A stretch of 64,000 nucleotides of DNA, from the NCBI GenBank assembly GCA_030680855.1, contig JAUXUN010000025.1:85421-149420 (forward strand), in the 5' to 3' direction. The DNA comes from Aestuariivirga sp. GTDB taxonomy: Bacteria > Pseudomonadota > Alphaproteobacteria > Rhizobiales > Aestuariivirgaceae. The stretch's first letter is position 1. Each line of letters opens with the position of its first letter. The notes beneath the pieces were generated by a model. It was given only the letters and a program-made list of their open reading frames with translations. It was not told the DNA's origin and made no database searches. Of this stretch, positions 43,345 through 51,383 are shown piece by piece. Position numbers and translations under genes: made by a program.

Positions 43345-44150
43345 CGTTAGCGCTAGTCGTCGCCGCTATTGTCATTGTCACGGCGCTTGGGTGGCTGAGT
43401 AATCCAACCGATTACGGCATAGGACAACCCGCCCCCCACAATGTAGAGCAGCGCCAAGATGGCAAAGTCTCGGAACTGGTAGCCAGCTCGGATAACTTTC
43501 ATCCTTGGCGCGATACTTATGCCCAATGGCTCATGGCTCTCTTTTCCGTTGCAGCTACAGGTGTAAGCATTTGGGCTGTTCGCCTTTTGCGAAGCACCTT
43601 GCGGGAAACCCAAGCGGCCACGCAGGCTACCGTTGAGGCTAACGAGGTCGCCCGCGTAATAGGTAGATCTCAAGTAAGGGCATATTTGTCCGTTTCTGAC
43701 ATGATACTTAATTTTTCCGACGATGGCATTGTGGCTCGCGTGGATATTAAAAACTCCGGCCAATCTCCGGCTTTTAAGGTTATTGTTAAAGGCAGGATTC
43801 ATGTCGGAACTATCGAGAATCTCGCCAAAGGAGGAAAAATCGCTTCTGAAACAACTTCGGTCTTGGGCGTTGCGGATGCTTCTTTTGTTGCTGCTAATTC
43901 CAACAAAGACGTATTGATTGCTTGGTATCGGGCGGAAGCTACGAGTCCATTTCATTTGTATGTCACAAACCATGCAACGCGATTTAGATTCAATGGCCAC
44001 CTGAAATGGCTCGATGTGTTTGGTGCCGAGCAGACACTCAATTTCAGCGCTGTTACGGTAGGTGGACGAGATGTTGCTCGGCCCGACGAAGGAGTGACTG
44101 GCAAAGCAGAGTTGAAATACGTTCATTACCCAGAAAAATTTGATGATTAG
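43305..44150 (+). CDS. passenger gene: two-TM protein of unknown function, 281 aa
   Basis: The first TM is ALVALALVVAAIVIVTALGWL and the second AQWLMALFSVAATGVSIWAV, followed by a heptad-like linker (LRETQAATQATVEANEVARV) and a beta-rich domain of about 150 residues (RAYLSVSDMILNFSDDGIVARVDIKNSGQSPAFKV and onward). The linker-plus-domain layout is frequent among uncharacterised proteobacterial membrane proteins. ATG at 43305 lies inside the previous gene and lacks a clear Shine-Dalgarno. The stop lies about 60 bases from the right end of the element. Confidence 0.75.
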   Translation: MSDSNRGDRGALVALALVVAAIVIVTALGWLSNPTDYGIGQPAPHNVEQRQDGKVSELVASSDNFHPWRDTYAQWLMALFSVAATGVSIWAVRLLRSTLRETQAATQATVEANEVARVIGRSQVRAYLSVSDMILNFSDDGIVARVDIKNSGQSPAFKVIVKGRIHVGTIENLAKGGKIASETTSVLGVADASFVAANSNKDVLIAWYRAEATSPFHLYVTNHATRFRFNGHLKWLDVFGAEQTLNFSAVTVGGRDVARPDEGVTGKAELKYVHYPEKFDD

Positions 44151-44187
44151 AACAGCGCGAAACAACATCACGCCCCACCTTCGGGCG

Positions 44188-44213
44188 CTTGGTGCGTTTG
44201 ATACATAAGGCCG
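44188..44213. repeat. right terminal inverted repeat of the element
   Basis: 26-base inverted partner of 40248-40273 with one mismatch, ending TTGATACATAAGGCCG. It is followed directly by the second GGTAGTTC copy. Confidence 0.95.
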
Positions 44214-44221
44214 GGTAGTTC
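44214..44221. repeat. right 8-bp target-site duplication
   Basis: GGTAGTTC, identical to 40240-40247. Read on the minus strand within the glycosyltransferase it encodes the N-Y-P region of SCLNYP. Confidence 0.95.
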
Positions 44222-44943
44222 AGGCAAGACAATCCACGCAGAAGCTGGCTGAGAACCGAAGTTTCCCTGAACACCGGCACGAGGACGGAATAGGCCGGCA
44301 GGTCCGCATCGCCTGGGTTTTCCAAGTTTCTGCTTTTTGAGGCTGGAAGCGAAAACAGACAGAAGAGGCGCAAGGCAATAACCGAGAGAAAAAACAAACC
44401 GAGTGCGGCGCTTGCCGCAACCCACATGTCGCTGGCCGGCACATAGGCGGCGCTCAGCGCAAGGCAAAGCGCCAGAATGAAAAAGGCGGCCCCTTGGGGA
44501 GGGGTTACCCGCCTTCGTGCAGAAAATTGCGGGCGGGTTGCCGAAAGCCCATGGGTGGCCTTGGCCAGAATTTTCCGGCCCCAGACCCGGTGCACGCCGC
44601 GGTGAAAGTCCACCGAAGCGATGCGGGCCACCACCGGCAGGCCATGCCGTCTGGCGTAAGCCACTCCCTTCGGGCCACAGATGGCGTAGTGCACATGATC
44701 GGGCTGCCACGCCACGGGCACCACGCCATGGCGCAAAACCCGCCGAATGGCCTGGGGAGGCAGGCGCCGCAGGATGTCCTCCAGATCACCCCGTAATAAA
44801 AGGGGCAAGACATCGGGGGCGTCTGAAGCTATTTTGGAATCGCTTGTTGCACCGCCACCGGATGGCGATGTAGCAACGCTACGCCACTCTACTTGTTGAC
44901 CCCGCACCGAACGCCCCTGGATGGAAAATGACTTCTCCAACAT
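44214..44943 (-). pseudogene. GT2 glycosyltransferase, N-terminal part (gene split by IS1595-family element)
   Basis: The upstream 243 codons of the interrupted glycosyltransferase. The N-terminal cytoplasmic region (LPLLLRGDLEDILRRLPPQA, then VVPVAWQPDHVHYAICGP) is followed by two TM helices (GAAFFILALCLALSAAYVPA and WVAASAALGLFFLSVIALRLFCLF) and the start of the GT2 fold, YSVLVPVFRETSVLSQLLRGLSCLNYP. Reading then runs into the element (ALCIKRTK...) and stops. The 5' end overlaps the divergent binding-protein gene by 16 bases, so the true start may lie a little further in. Confidence 0.9.
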
Positions 44944-45818
44944 TTTTAATAAAGCGAGTTACAAAACAAATTGCAACCCATCTTGGGGTGTTTTTTCTTC
45001 TACTCGCTTCGGCATTGTTTGCGGTTGACGCCGCATTTGCTCAGGATGCTGTTGCACCGGGGTTTCCGCTGTTCCGCCATATCGACAGTGTTGCCAAGCC
45101 TCCCACTGGCTTTGCCCAGCGCAACATCCGCCTCCTCACCGACCGGGACTTTCCGCCCTTCAGTTATGAAACGCCGGAAGGCAAGACGGCCGGTGTCTCA
45201 GTTGACTTGGCCCTTGCGGCCTGCGCGGAATTGAAGGCCACCTGCACAGTCATCGCCAAACCTTTCAGCCAGCTTCTTCCAGCACTCCTCAACAATGAAG
45301 GCGATCTTATTGTCTCTGGCCTGCGGATCGATGAGACGGTGTTAAAAAAGGCCGCGATGACGCGGCCTTACTTCTGGTCGGTCGGACGGTTTGCAGTGCG
45401 CGTTGGCAGCCAGTTGCGCGGCAGTGACATCCGCAGCCTTGCGGGTCGGCGAATCGGCTATGTCGCCAATTCGAGCCATGGGGCGTGGCTAGAAAAATAC
45501 TATTCGCGCTCAGCCCTCACGGCTTTCCCGAGTGAAGCCGAAATGAATGAGGCGCTGCGCACGGGTGCGCTTGATGTCTCTTTCGGTGATGGCTTGCGGC
45601 TGATCTACTGGCTTGCCGGCAGTTCCTCGCGCGGCTGCTGCAAGCCGCTTGATGGGGCTTTCGTGGACCGGCAATTTTTCAGCAACAATCTCTCCTTTCT
45701 GACGCGGCGCGACGACCGCGATACGGTGGTGGCCTTTGACTATGCTTTGGACCGGCTGCAGGAAAAGAAGGCTTCGGCGGAAATTTTCGCGCGTTACTTG
45801 CCTGGCGGGCTGTGGTGA
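44928..45818 (+). CDS. transporter substrate-binding protein, family 3
   Basis: A 296-residue periplasmic protein of the amino-acid-type binding family (SBP_bac_3). A signal peptide is visible (GVFFLLLASALFAVDAAFAQ). The ligand-binding start is IRLLTDRDFPPFSYETPEGKTAGVSVDLALAACAEL, with LIVSGLRIDE and RPYFWSVGRFAVR further on. No permease or ATPase genes are adjacent, so it may be an orphan binding or sensor-type protein. It is divergent from the broken glycosyltransferase and may relate to its regulation, which is only a guess. Confidence 0.85.
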   Translation: MTSPTFLIKRVTKQIATHLGVFFLLLASALFAVDAAFAQDAVAPGFPLFRHIDSVAKPPTGFAQRNIRLLTDRDFPPFSYETPEGKTAGVSVDLALAACAELKATCTVIAKPFSQLLPALLNNEGDLIVSGLRIDETVLKKAAMTRPYFWSVGRFAVRVGSQLRGSDIRSLAGRRIGYVANSSHGAWLEKYYSRSALTAFPSEAEMNEALRTGALDVSFGDGLRLIYWLAGSSSRGCCKPLDGAFVDRQFFSNNLSFLTRRDDRDTVVAFDYALDRLQEKKASAEIFARYLPGGLW

Positions 45819-46885
45819 GCAATTTCGTCGGCTGAGGTCCCTACGGCATCGCTGAGCGTTGCAAAATTTTTCCCGGCAAGTTTCTTGGACAGGCCCGAGA
45901 GGATATCCTGCACCAGCTCCGGGCCTTGAAAGACCAGGGCCGAATAAAGCTGCAGGAGTGAAGCCCCGGCGCAAATCTTGCTCCAGGCGTGTTCCGCATG
46001 TGAAATGCCACCGACACCTACCAGCGGGATTTTTCCCTTGGTGAGAAGATAGAAGCGCGCCAGTTGCAGGGTTGAATGCTCAAAGAGCGGCGCGCCGGAA
46101 AGGCCGCCTGTTTCTTTCGCATGCTGCGCGTGCAGCGCCGGCCGCGAAACTGTGGTGTTGGAAATGATGACGCCATCCACCGCGGAATTCATGCAGCACT
46201 CGGCGATGGCCTTCATCTCATCTGCTTCAAGGTCAGGCGCGATTTTAAGCAGCATCGGCACCTGCCGCTGCTGCGTTTGCCGCGCTTCGTTCAAACGCTT
46301 CAGCAGCGCGGGCAATTCCTCAGCGGACTGCAAATTGCGCAGGCCCGGGGTATTGGGCGATGAAATGTTGATGGTGAAATAGCCCGCCACATCGGAGAAG
46401 GCGTGGATCCCGGCAACGTAATCGGAAATGCGATCAATCGATTCCTTGTTGGCTCCGATATTCACGCCCACGATTCCCGGTTTGTGTTTGCGGAAGCGCA
46501 GTCTTTCCAGAACAGCAGCATGGCCCTCATTGTTGAAGCCCAGGCGATTGATCACGGCCCGGTCTTCGCTCAGGCGAAACAGTCGCGGCCGGGGATTTCC
46601 CTCCTGCGGGCGCGGTGTCACGGTTCCCACTTCGACAAAGCCAAAACCCATGGCAAGCATGGCATCCGGCACTTCGGCATTTTTGTCGAAGCCGGCGGCA
46701 AGGCCCAAGGGATTTTGGAAATTCAAACCAAAACATGAGATGGCAAGATTTGACGGAGAGCTAATTTCTGCGCTCCCGCCAAGACCTGTCTTCAGCGCCT
46801 TGATGGTCAGGCTATGGGCTGTCTCCGCGTCCATGCAGTGGAGCAGCGGGCGCAGCGCCCTGAAGCCAAAATTGATCAGGCTCAT
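45794..46885 (-). CDS. pyrD: dihydroorotate dehydrogenase (quinone), class 2
   Basis: Oxidises dihydroorotate to orotate in pyrimidine synthesis and passes electrons to quinone at the inner membrane. The 363-residue length and the N-terminal helical extension (FGFRALRPLLHCMDAETAHSLTIKAL) mark class 2. FMN-site motifs are FQNPLGLAAGFDKNAEVPDAM, GFVEVGTVTPRPQEGNPRPRLFRL, NRLGFNNEG, ISSPNTPGLRNLQ and VGVGGISHAEHAW. It overlaps the upstream DUF952 gene by four bases and the convergent binding-protein gene by 25. Confidence 0.97.
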   Translation of the reverse strand: MSLINFGFRALRPLLHCMDAETAHSLTIKALKTGLGGSAEISSPSNLAISCFGLNFQNPLGLAAGFDKNAEVPDAMLAMGFGFVEVGTVTPRPQEGNPRPRLFRLSEDRAVINRLGFNNEGHAAVLERLRFRKHKPGIVGVNIGANKESIDRISDYVAGIHAFSDVAGYFTINISSPNTPGLRNLQSAEELPALLKRLNEARQTQQRQVPMLLKIAPDLEADEMKAIAECCMNSAVDGVIISNTTVSRPALHAQHAKETGGLSGAPLFEHSTLQLARFYLLTKGKIPLVGVGGISHAEHAWSKICAGASLLQLYSALVFQGPELVQDILSGLSKKLAGKNFATLSDAVGTSADEIAHHSPPGK

Positions 46886-47262
46886 GACGGCAACCCTTCG
46901 GGAAACTGATGGGCGCCATTCACCAGCGGCAGCGGAACAACTTCGCTTACGGCGCTGAGCGGCAAGGCGCCATAGATATGGGGAAACAAATCACCGCCGC
47001 GCGAGACTTCCCATTTCAGGTTTGGGCCCAGCGCCGCTTCTGCCACAGACACCAGCAGCAAATCGGCAATTCCGGAAAAATGTTTCTGCGCCGTGGCGCG
47101 AACCTGACGGGCAGCGGAGAGATGGATGAAACCATCGCGCCGATCCACTTCCGATCCTTTGTAGATGCCATTCACCTGTGCCGTTTCCCACTCCTGCCGC
47201 GACATGATTTTGTAGAGAACAGGCACCTTCGACCCCGCTGATTTGCGCCGCACCATAGCCAT
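46882..47262 (-). CDS. DUF952 domain protein
   Basis: A small protein of about 126 residues matching DUF952: VLYKIMSRQEWETAQVNGIYKGSEVDRRDGFIHLSAARQVRATAQKHF, with LLLVSVAEAALGPNLKWE and FPHIYGALPLSAV. Its function is not known, though the fold resembles ADP-ribosyltransferase-like domains. The conserved coupling to pyrD (ATGA overlap) is common in alphaproteobacteria. The start may be 47262 or 47256. Confidence 0.88.
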   Translation of the reverse strand: MAMVRRKSAGSKVPVLYKIMSRQEWETAQVNGIYKGSEVDRRDGFIHLSAARQVRATAQKHFSGIADLLLVSVAEAALGPNLKWEVSRGGDLFPHIYGALPLSAVSEVVPLPLVNGAHQFPEGLPS

Positions 47263-47338
47263 GCAATTGGCTCTGGACAACCAAAGGGACTTGAGGTATT
47301 AGTTCCTAGATTAGAGGATTAAAAATCAGGTACGGGAT

Positions 47339-47983
47339 ATGGCAAAAATGTTCAGCCACAAGCAGGTTTGGGCCGCGATTGACACCATCGCGGAGCGGTA
47401 CGGCTTTTCAGCTTCAGGGCTCGCCAAGAAGTCGGGCCTCGACCCCACCTCGTTCAATCCCTCCAAGCGCAATGGGCCCGATGGCAGGCCGCGCTGGCCC
47501 ACCACCGAAAGCATCGCCAATCTGCTGGAAGCGGCGGGAGCCTCGGTTGAGGAATTCGCCGATCTTCTTTCGGGCCGCAAGGGCCAGCCGCCAAAGCGCA
47601 AGCACATTCCCCTGCTCGGGTTGGCGCGGGCCGGCAAGGGCGGCTATTTTGACGATTCCGGCTTTCCGGTCGGCAATGGCTGGGATGAGATTGACGTTCC
47701 GGGGGTGACCGACAACACGGCCTACGCGCTCGAAATCACCGGCGACTCCATGCTGCCGGTTTACCGCGAGGGCGACACCATCATCGTTTCTCCCGGCGCC
47801 ACGGTGCGCAAGGGCGACCGGGTGGTGGTGAGAACCACCGATGGCCAGGTCATGGCCAAGGTCATGCAGCGGCAGACCGCCAAAAACGTCGAGCTCGCCT
47901 CGTTCAACGCCGCCCATGACACCAAGACGCTGGACATGAAGGACGTGGACTGGATGGCGCGGATTATCTGGGCGAGCCAGTAA
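47339..47983 (+). CDS. helix-turn-helix S24 family (LexA/CI-like) regulator
   Basis: A 214-residue protein with an N-terminal DNA-binding domain (FSHKQVWAAIDTIAERYGFS, then ASGLAKKSGLDPTSFNPSKR) and a C-terminal S24 peptidase domain. The latter has ALEITGDSMLPVYREGDTIIVSP with the catalytic-type Ser and VRKGDRVVVRTTDGQVMAKVM with the Lys. Such proteins repress phage or stress genes and may self-cleave. No phage genes surround it, so it is probably a housekeeping regulator conserved in this group. Confidence 0.9.
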   Translation: MAKMFSHKQVWAAIDTIAERYGFSASGLAKKSGLDPTSFNPSKRNGPDGRPRWPTTESIANLLEAAGASVEEFADLLSGRKGQPPKRKHIPLLGLARAGKGGYFDDSGFPVGNGWDEIDVPGVTDNTAYALEITGDSMLPVYREGDTIIVSPGATVRKGDRVVVRTTDGQVMAKVMQRQTAKNVELASFNAAHDTKTLDMKDVDWMARIIWASQ

Positions 47984-47992
47984 ACAGCGGGA

Positions 47993-48772
47993 ATGGCCAA
48001 GTCTCCCACGCGAAGGGATTTGGAGAATCTTGATCGCGCCCAAGAGCTGATTTATGACGCGTGGGACGCCAAGAGTTCGGCGAAGCGCGAAGCGCTGGCC
48101 AAAACTGCGCTGGATATAAGTGGGCTTTGCGCTGATGCCTATCTCGTATTGGCCGACGGGCAGCGGCGTGGCTCTCAAAGGCGGACAGAACTTATATGCG
48201 CCGCCAGGGATGCGGGCCGGGCGGCATTGGGAGAAAAGCTCTTTGCAGAACTCACCGGTGAATTCTGGCTCCACCTCGAAACGCGCCCCTATATGCGCGC
48301 CTGCCACTATCTGGTGATCGACCTGCAAGAACGCAGCGAACTCTCCGCAGCCTCAGTGCTGATGCACGAGATGCTAATTCTCAATCCCAACGACAACCAA
48401 GGCATCCGCTATCTTCTCTGCGATGCATTGATTGCACAGGGCAAAAACGAAGAGGCCAGGCGTTTGCTCACAGACTACAAGGGAGATGTGAGCGCGAATT
48501 TTCAATGGAACACGGTGCTTCTCTCATTCCGGAAGGGCGGAAATTCTACTAAAACCCTCGCCGCACTTAAGAATGCGTTGAAGCAAAATGGCTTCGTGCC
48601 CTGGTATTTGACGGGCCGCAGCAAGATCCCCAAGAAAATGTCTAATCTCCTGGAGTTGGGGGGAAAGAGCGAGGCTGCTTCCTATGCGCAGTACGCAATC
48701 GCAAACTGGACCAACACCCCAGGTGCAATTGATTGGCTCCGCATGGAAATCGACGCGCGCGCAGATCGTTGA
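47993..48772 (+). CDS. tetratricopeptide (ST7-like) protein, 259 aa
   Basis: An all-helical protein with TPR-like repeats: LDRAQELIYDAWDAKSSAKREALAKTALDISGLCADAYLVLAD, the block FWLHLETRPYMRACHYLVIDLQERSELSAASVLMHEMLILNPNDNQGIRYLLCDALIAQGKNEEA and so on. The LETRPYMRA and LNPNDNQGIRYLL segments match a bacterial ST7-like family of unknown role. It starts 9 bases after the S24 regulator and may be co-transcribed. It is followed directly by the convergent lysK. Confidence 0.78.
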   Translation: MAKSPTRRDLENLDRAQELIYDAWDAKSSAKREALAKTALDISGLCADAYLVLADGQRRGSQRRTELICAARDAGRAALGEKLFAELTGEFWLHLETRPYMRACHYLVIDLQERSELSAASVLMHEMLILNPNDNQGIRYLLCDALIAQGKNEEARRLLTDYKGDVSANFQWNTVLLSFRKGGNSTKTLAALKNALKQNGFVPWYLTGRSKIPKKMSNLLELGGKSEAASYAQYAIANWTNTPGAIDWLRMEIDARADR

Positions 48773-48776
48773 ACCC

Positions 48777-50408
48777 CTAACCCGCTAACTTGCCAGCCAA
48801 GGCCTTGCCGATCAACGCGCGGGTATTCTCCACGCCATACAATGCCGCAAAGGAGCCGAAGCGGGGGCCGCGTTCTTCGCCGAGGAGGACCTGGTAGAGC
48901 ATGTTGAACCAGGTTTGCGCCACGCCGACGGAGCCATCCTTCTGTGTGGTGGTGTAGGGTTCGCGCCGGCCGATGTCATAGACCTTTTGCTGAATGGCTT
49001 CCGGGGTTGAGCCTTCCGGCAATTGCGCCAGGGCCGCCGACAAATCTTCAAGAGCCTTGCGCTCGTCCCCGGTGGCCGCACGATATTTCTTGTTGGGCTT
49101 CACGAAATCGGTGAAGTAGCGGATGGCGTAGCCCACCAGGCTATCCAGGCGCGGATGGGTCGCTTGCGAGACCTGCGGGGCGTAGCGCTTGAGGAAGGCC
49201 CAGAGCACGGACTTGTCCTCCGTATTGGCCACGGCCACGAGATTCAGCAGCAGCGAAAATGAGACGGAACCTTCCTCGGGCGGCGGCGGCTTTCCGCCAT
49301 GGATGTGCCAGAGCGGATTCATCAGGCGGTCCTTGAGGCCCTGCCTGCCATAGGCATTCTGGAACTGGGCATATTCATCAACGGCGCGGGGGATCACATC
49401 GAAGTAAAGCTTCTTGGCCTCGCGCGGGCGGTTGTACATGTAGAGTGAAAGCGAATCCGTGTCGGCATAGGTCAGCCATTCATCAATGGTGAGGCCGTTG
49501 CCCTTGGACTTGGAAATCTTCTGGCCCTTGTCATCGAGGAACAGCTCATAGACGTAATGCTCCGGCGGAAGGCCGCCGAGAATTTCGCAAATCTTGTCGT
49601 AGACGACGGCGTTGGTCTGGTGGTCTTTGCCGAACATTTCGAAATCAACGCCAAGCGCCGCCCAGCGCATGCCGAAATCCGGCTTCCACTGCAGCTTCAC
49701 ATGGCCGCCGGTCACCGGCAGTGTCGTATCGCGCCCGTCCTCATCGGCAAAGGTGATCGTGCCATTCCTGGCGTCCACTTCCTTCATGGGCACATAGAGC
49801 ACCCGTCCGGTGGTGGGCGAGATGGGCAGGAAGGGGCTGTAGGTGGCCTGGCGCTCCTCGCCCAGCGTCGGCAGCATCACGGCCATGATGGCGTCATAGC
49901 GCTCGGCGGCGCGGTGCAGCATGGCATCGAACCTGCCCGCCTTGTAATATTCCGTGGCGCTGGCGAATTCATAATCGAAACCGAAGGTGTCGAGGAAGCG
50001 GCGCAGCATGGTGTTGTTGTGGTGGCCGAAGCTTTCGAAATCGCCGCCAAAGGGATTGGGCACGGTGGTGAGCGGCTTGTGGAGATGCGGCTCCAGGAAG
50101 CTGCGGTCCGGAACATTATCGGGAATCTTGCGCATGCCGTCCATGTCATCGGAAAAGCAGAGAAGCCGGGTTGGAATATCCGACATGGTTTCAAAGGCGC
50201 GGCGCACCATGGTGGTGCGGGCCACTTCGCCAAAGGTGCCGATGTGCGGCAGCCCTGAGGGGCCGTAGCCTGTTTCAAACAGGATTTCGGTCTTCGGTGT
50301 CTTGCTCTTCTTGATCCGCGCCAGAAGTTTCCGCGCTTCCTCGAAAGGCCAGGCGCGGCTTTCAAGGGCGGCTGCGGAAAGGACGGGGTCGGTCATGGGA
50401 TCACTCAA
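48777..50408 (-). CDS. lysK: lysyl-tRNA synthetase, class I
   Basis: Charges tRNA-Lys. This is the class I enzyme, common in archaea and many alphaproteobacteria, not the class II form of E. coli. The HIGH-type motif is [17 protein letters not shown] and the KMSKS-type motif is [13 protein letters not shown], with Rossmann-fold blocks between. Length 543 residues is normal for the family. It stands alone and ends four bases from the convergent TPR gene's stop. Confidence 0.95.
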   Translation of the reverse strand: MSDPMTDPVLSAAALESRAWPFEEARKLLARIKKSKTPKTEILFETGYGPSGLPHIGTFGEVARTTMVRRAFETMSDIPTRLLCFSDDMDGMRKIPDNVPDRSFLEPHLHKPLTTVPNPFGGDFESFGHHNNTMLRRFLDTFGFDYEFASATEYYKAGRFDAMLHRAAERYDAIMAVMLPTLGEERQATYSPFLPISPTTGRVLYVPMKEVDARNGTITFADEDGRDTTLPVTGGHVKLQWKPDFGMRWAALGVDFEMFGKDHQTNAVVYDKICEILGGLPPEHYVYELFLDDKGQKISKSKGNGLTIDEWLTYADTDSLSLYMYNRPREAKKLYFDVIPRAVDEYAQFQNAYGRQGLKDRLMNPLWHIHGGKPPPPEEGSVSFSLLLNLVAVANTEDKSVLWAFLKRYAPQVSQATHPRLDSLVGYAIRYFTDFVKPNKKYRAATGDERKALEDLSAALAQLPEGSTPEAIQQKVYDIGRREPYTTTQKDGSVGVAQTWFNMLYQVLLGEERGPRFGSFAALYGVENTRALIGKALAGKLAG

Positions 50409-50494
50409 CGCTATGAAGGCAAATGCCCGGCGTTGTTAGGCATGTCTCAAGGCTTCGTCAATCGCACTGCCGTCATGGACGTGGCTAAGCGCCT

Positions 50495-51340
50495 TCAGGT
50501 CACATATTTCTTCAGGAACTCCACCGTTCTGCTCCAGGCCAATTCGGCAACGTCCTTGTTGTAGCGCGCCGCATTGGTGTCGTTGTTGAAGGCGTGGTTG
50601 GCGCCTTCATACATGTGAAGCTCATAGACCTTGTTGTTGGCCTTGAGGGCTGCTTCAAACGCGGGGATGCCGGCGTTGATGCGCTCATCAAGCGAGGCAT
50701 AATGGAGAAGCAGGGGGGCGGTTATTTTCGGCACGTCAGCATCGGCGGGCTGGCGGCCGTAATAGGCAACCCCGGCACTGAGGCCTGGATCGGCCACGGC
50801 CAAGTCGCCGACCGTGCCGCCGCCCCAGCAAAATCCCATGGCGCCTGACTTGCCATTGGAGGCCGGATCGGCCTTTACCGCGGCGAGGGCCGCCACCGAT
50901 GTGGCGTTGATGCCTTCTGGCGTCAAAGTGCCGATCATGTCGCGGGCCTTGTCGGCATCCTCAGGGGTGCCGCCCAGGCCATGCAAATAATCGACGGCGA
51001 GGGCGGCAAAACCTTCCGCCGCGATGCGCCGGGCCGTATCCTTGGTGTGCGGATTGAGGCCGCGGTTTTCATGAATGACAAGAACGCCGGGATATTTGCC
51101 TTCCGCGCTTGGTTTCGCGAAATAGCCGCTGCCGCCTGCGAATTCCAGGGTCTGGGTTGCGATGCGAGGATCGCCCTCGGGCAAAATGTCGGCGCGGGCA
51201 TAATTGTTTTCGAGAAGCGGCAGCAGGGCGGTTGCCGCCGTGGTGCCGCCTGCAAGCAAAGTGAGCTTTTCCATGAAATCGCGGCGGTTCATGCCGCCGT
51301 GGGTGAAGCGATCAAAAAGGCTGATATATTTCTGGTCCAT
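50495..51340 (-). CDS. dienelactone hydrolase family protein, exported
   Basis: A 281-residue alpha/beta hydrolase. The N-terminal twin-arginine motif MNRRDFMEKLTLLAGG and hydrophobic stretch indicate Tat export. The catalytic blocks are the Cys nucleophile in GAMGFCWGGGTVGDLA, Asp/Glu-type loop ASLDERINAGIPAFEAAL and the His in YEGANHAFNNDT. Similar exported proteins occur widely and are annotated as carboxymethylenebutenolidase-like, though the real substrate is usually unknown. Divergent to the helicase gene. Confidence 0.92.
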   Translation of the reverse strand: MDQKYISLFDRFTHGGMNRRDFMEKLTLLAGGTTAATALLPLLENNYARADILPEGDPRIATQTLEFAGGSGYFAKPSAEGKYPGVLVIHENRGLNPHTKDTARRIAAEGFAALAVDYLHGLGGTPEDADKARDMIGTLTPEGINATSVAALAAVKADPASNGKSGAMGFCWGGGTVGDLAVADPGLSAGVAYYGRQPADADVPKITAPLLLHYASLDERINAGIPAFEAALKANNKVYELHMYEGANHAFNNDTNAARYNKDVAELAWSRTVEFLKKYVT

Positions 51341-51383
51341 GACGGGGCTCCTTTTCTCTGCTTAACCTGCTTAAAGAGTAGGG

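Larger units (their letters stand above)
40248..44213. mobile_element. IS1595-family element with passenger genes, 3,966 bp
   Basis: Bounded by 26-bp inverted repeats (25 of 26 identical) beginning CGGCCTTATG and flanked by the 8-bp direct repeat GGTAGTTC. Inside are a zinc-ribbon DDE transposase and four other genes: a winged-helix-like protein, an AAA ATPase, a DUF6471-like protein and a two-TM protein. Precise excision rejoins the glycosyltransferase frame (730 + 1,016 bases = 582 codons). IS1595-family members with passenger genes are known; whether this gene set has been described cannot be judged here. Confidence 0.95.

Noticed and set aside
43353..44171. 272-codon minus-strand frame inside the IS1595-family element
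   Set aside because: The plus-strand two-TM protein has coherent membrane and domain features. The antisense frame is Ser/Asn-rich and unstructured, though it is the least certain of the rejections.
45347..45369. GC-rich hairpin AAGGCCGCG...CGCGGCCTT resembling a terminator
   Set aside because: It lies in the middle of the substrate-binding protein coding region and has no T run.
47339..47983. Prophage repressor marking a prophage
   Set aside because: No phage structural, integrase or replication genes flank it. The neighbours are pyrD, lysK and other chromosomal genes.
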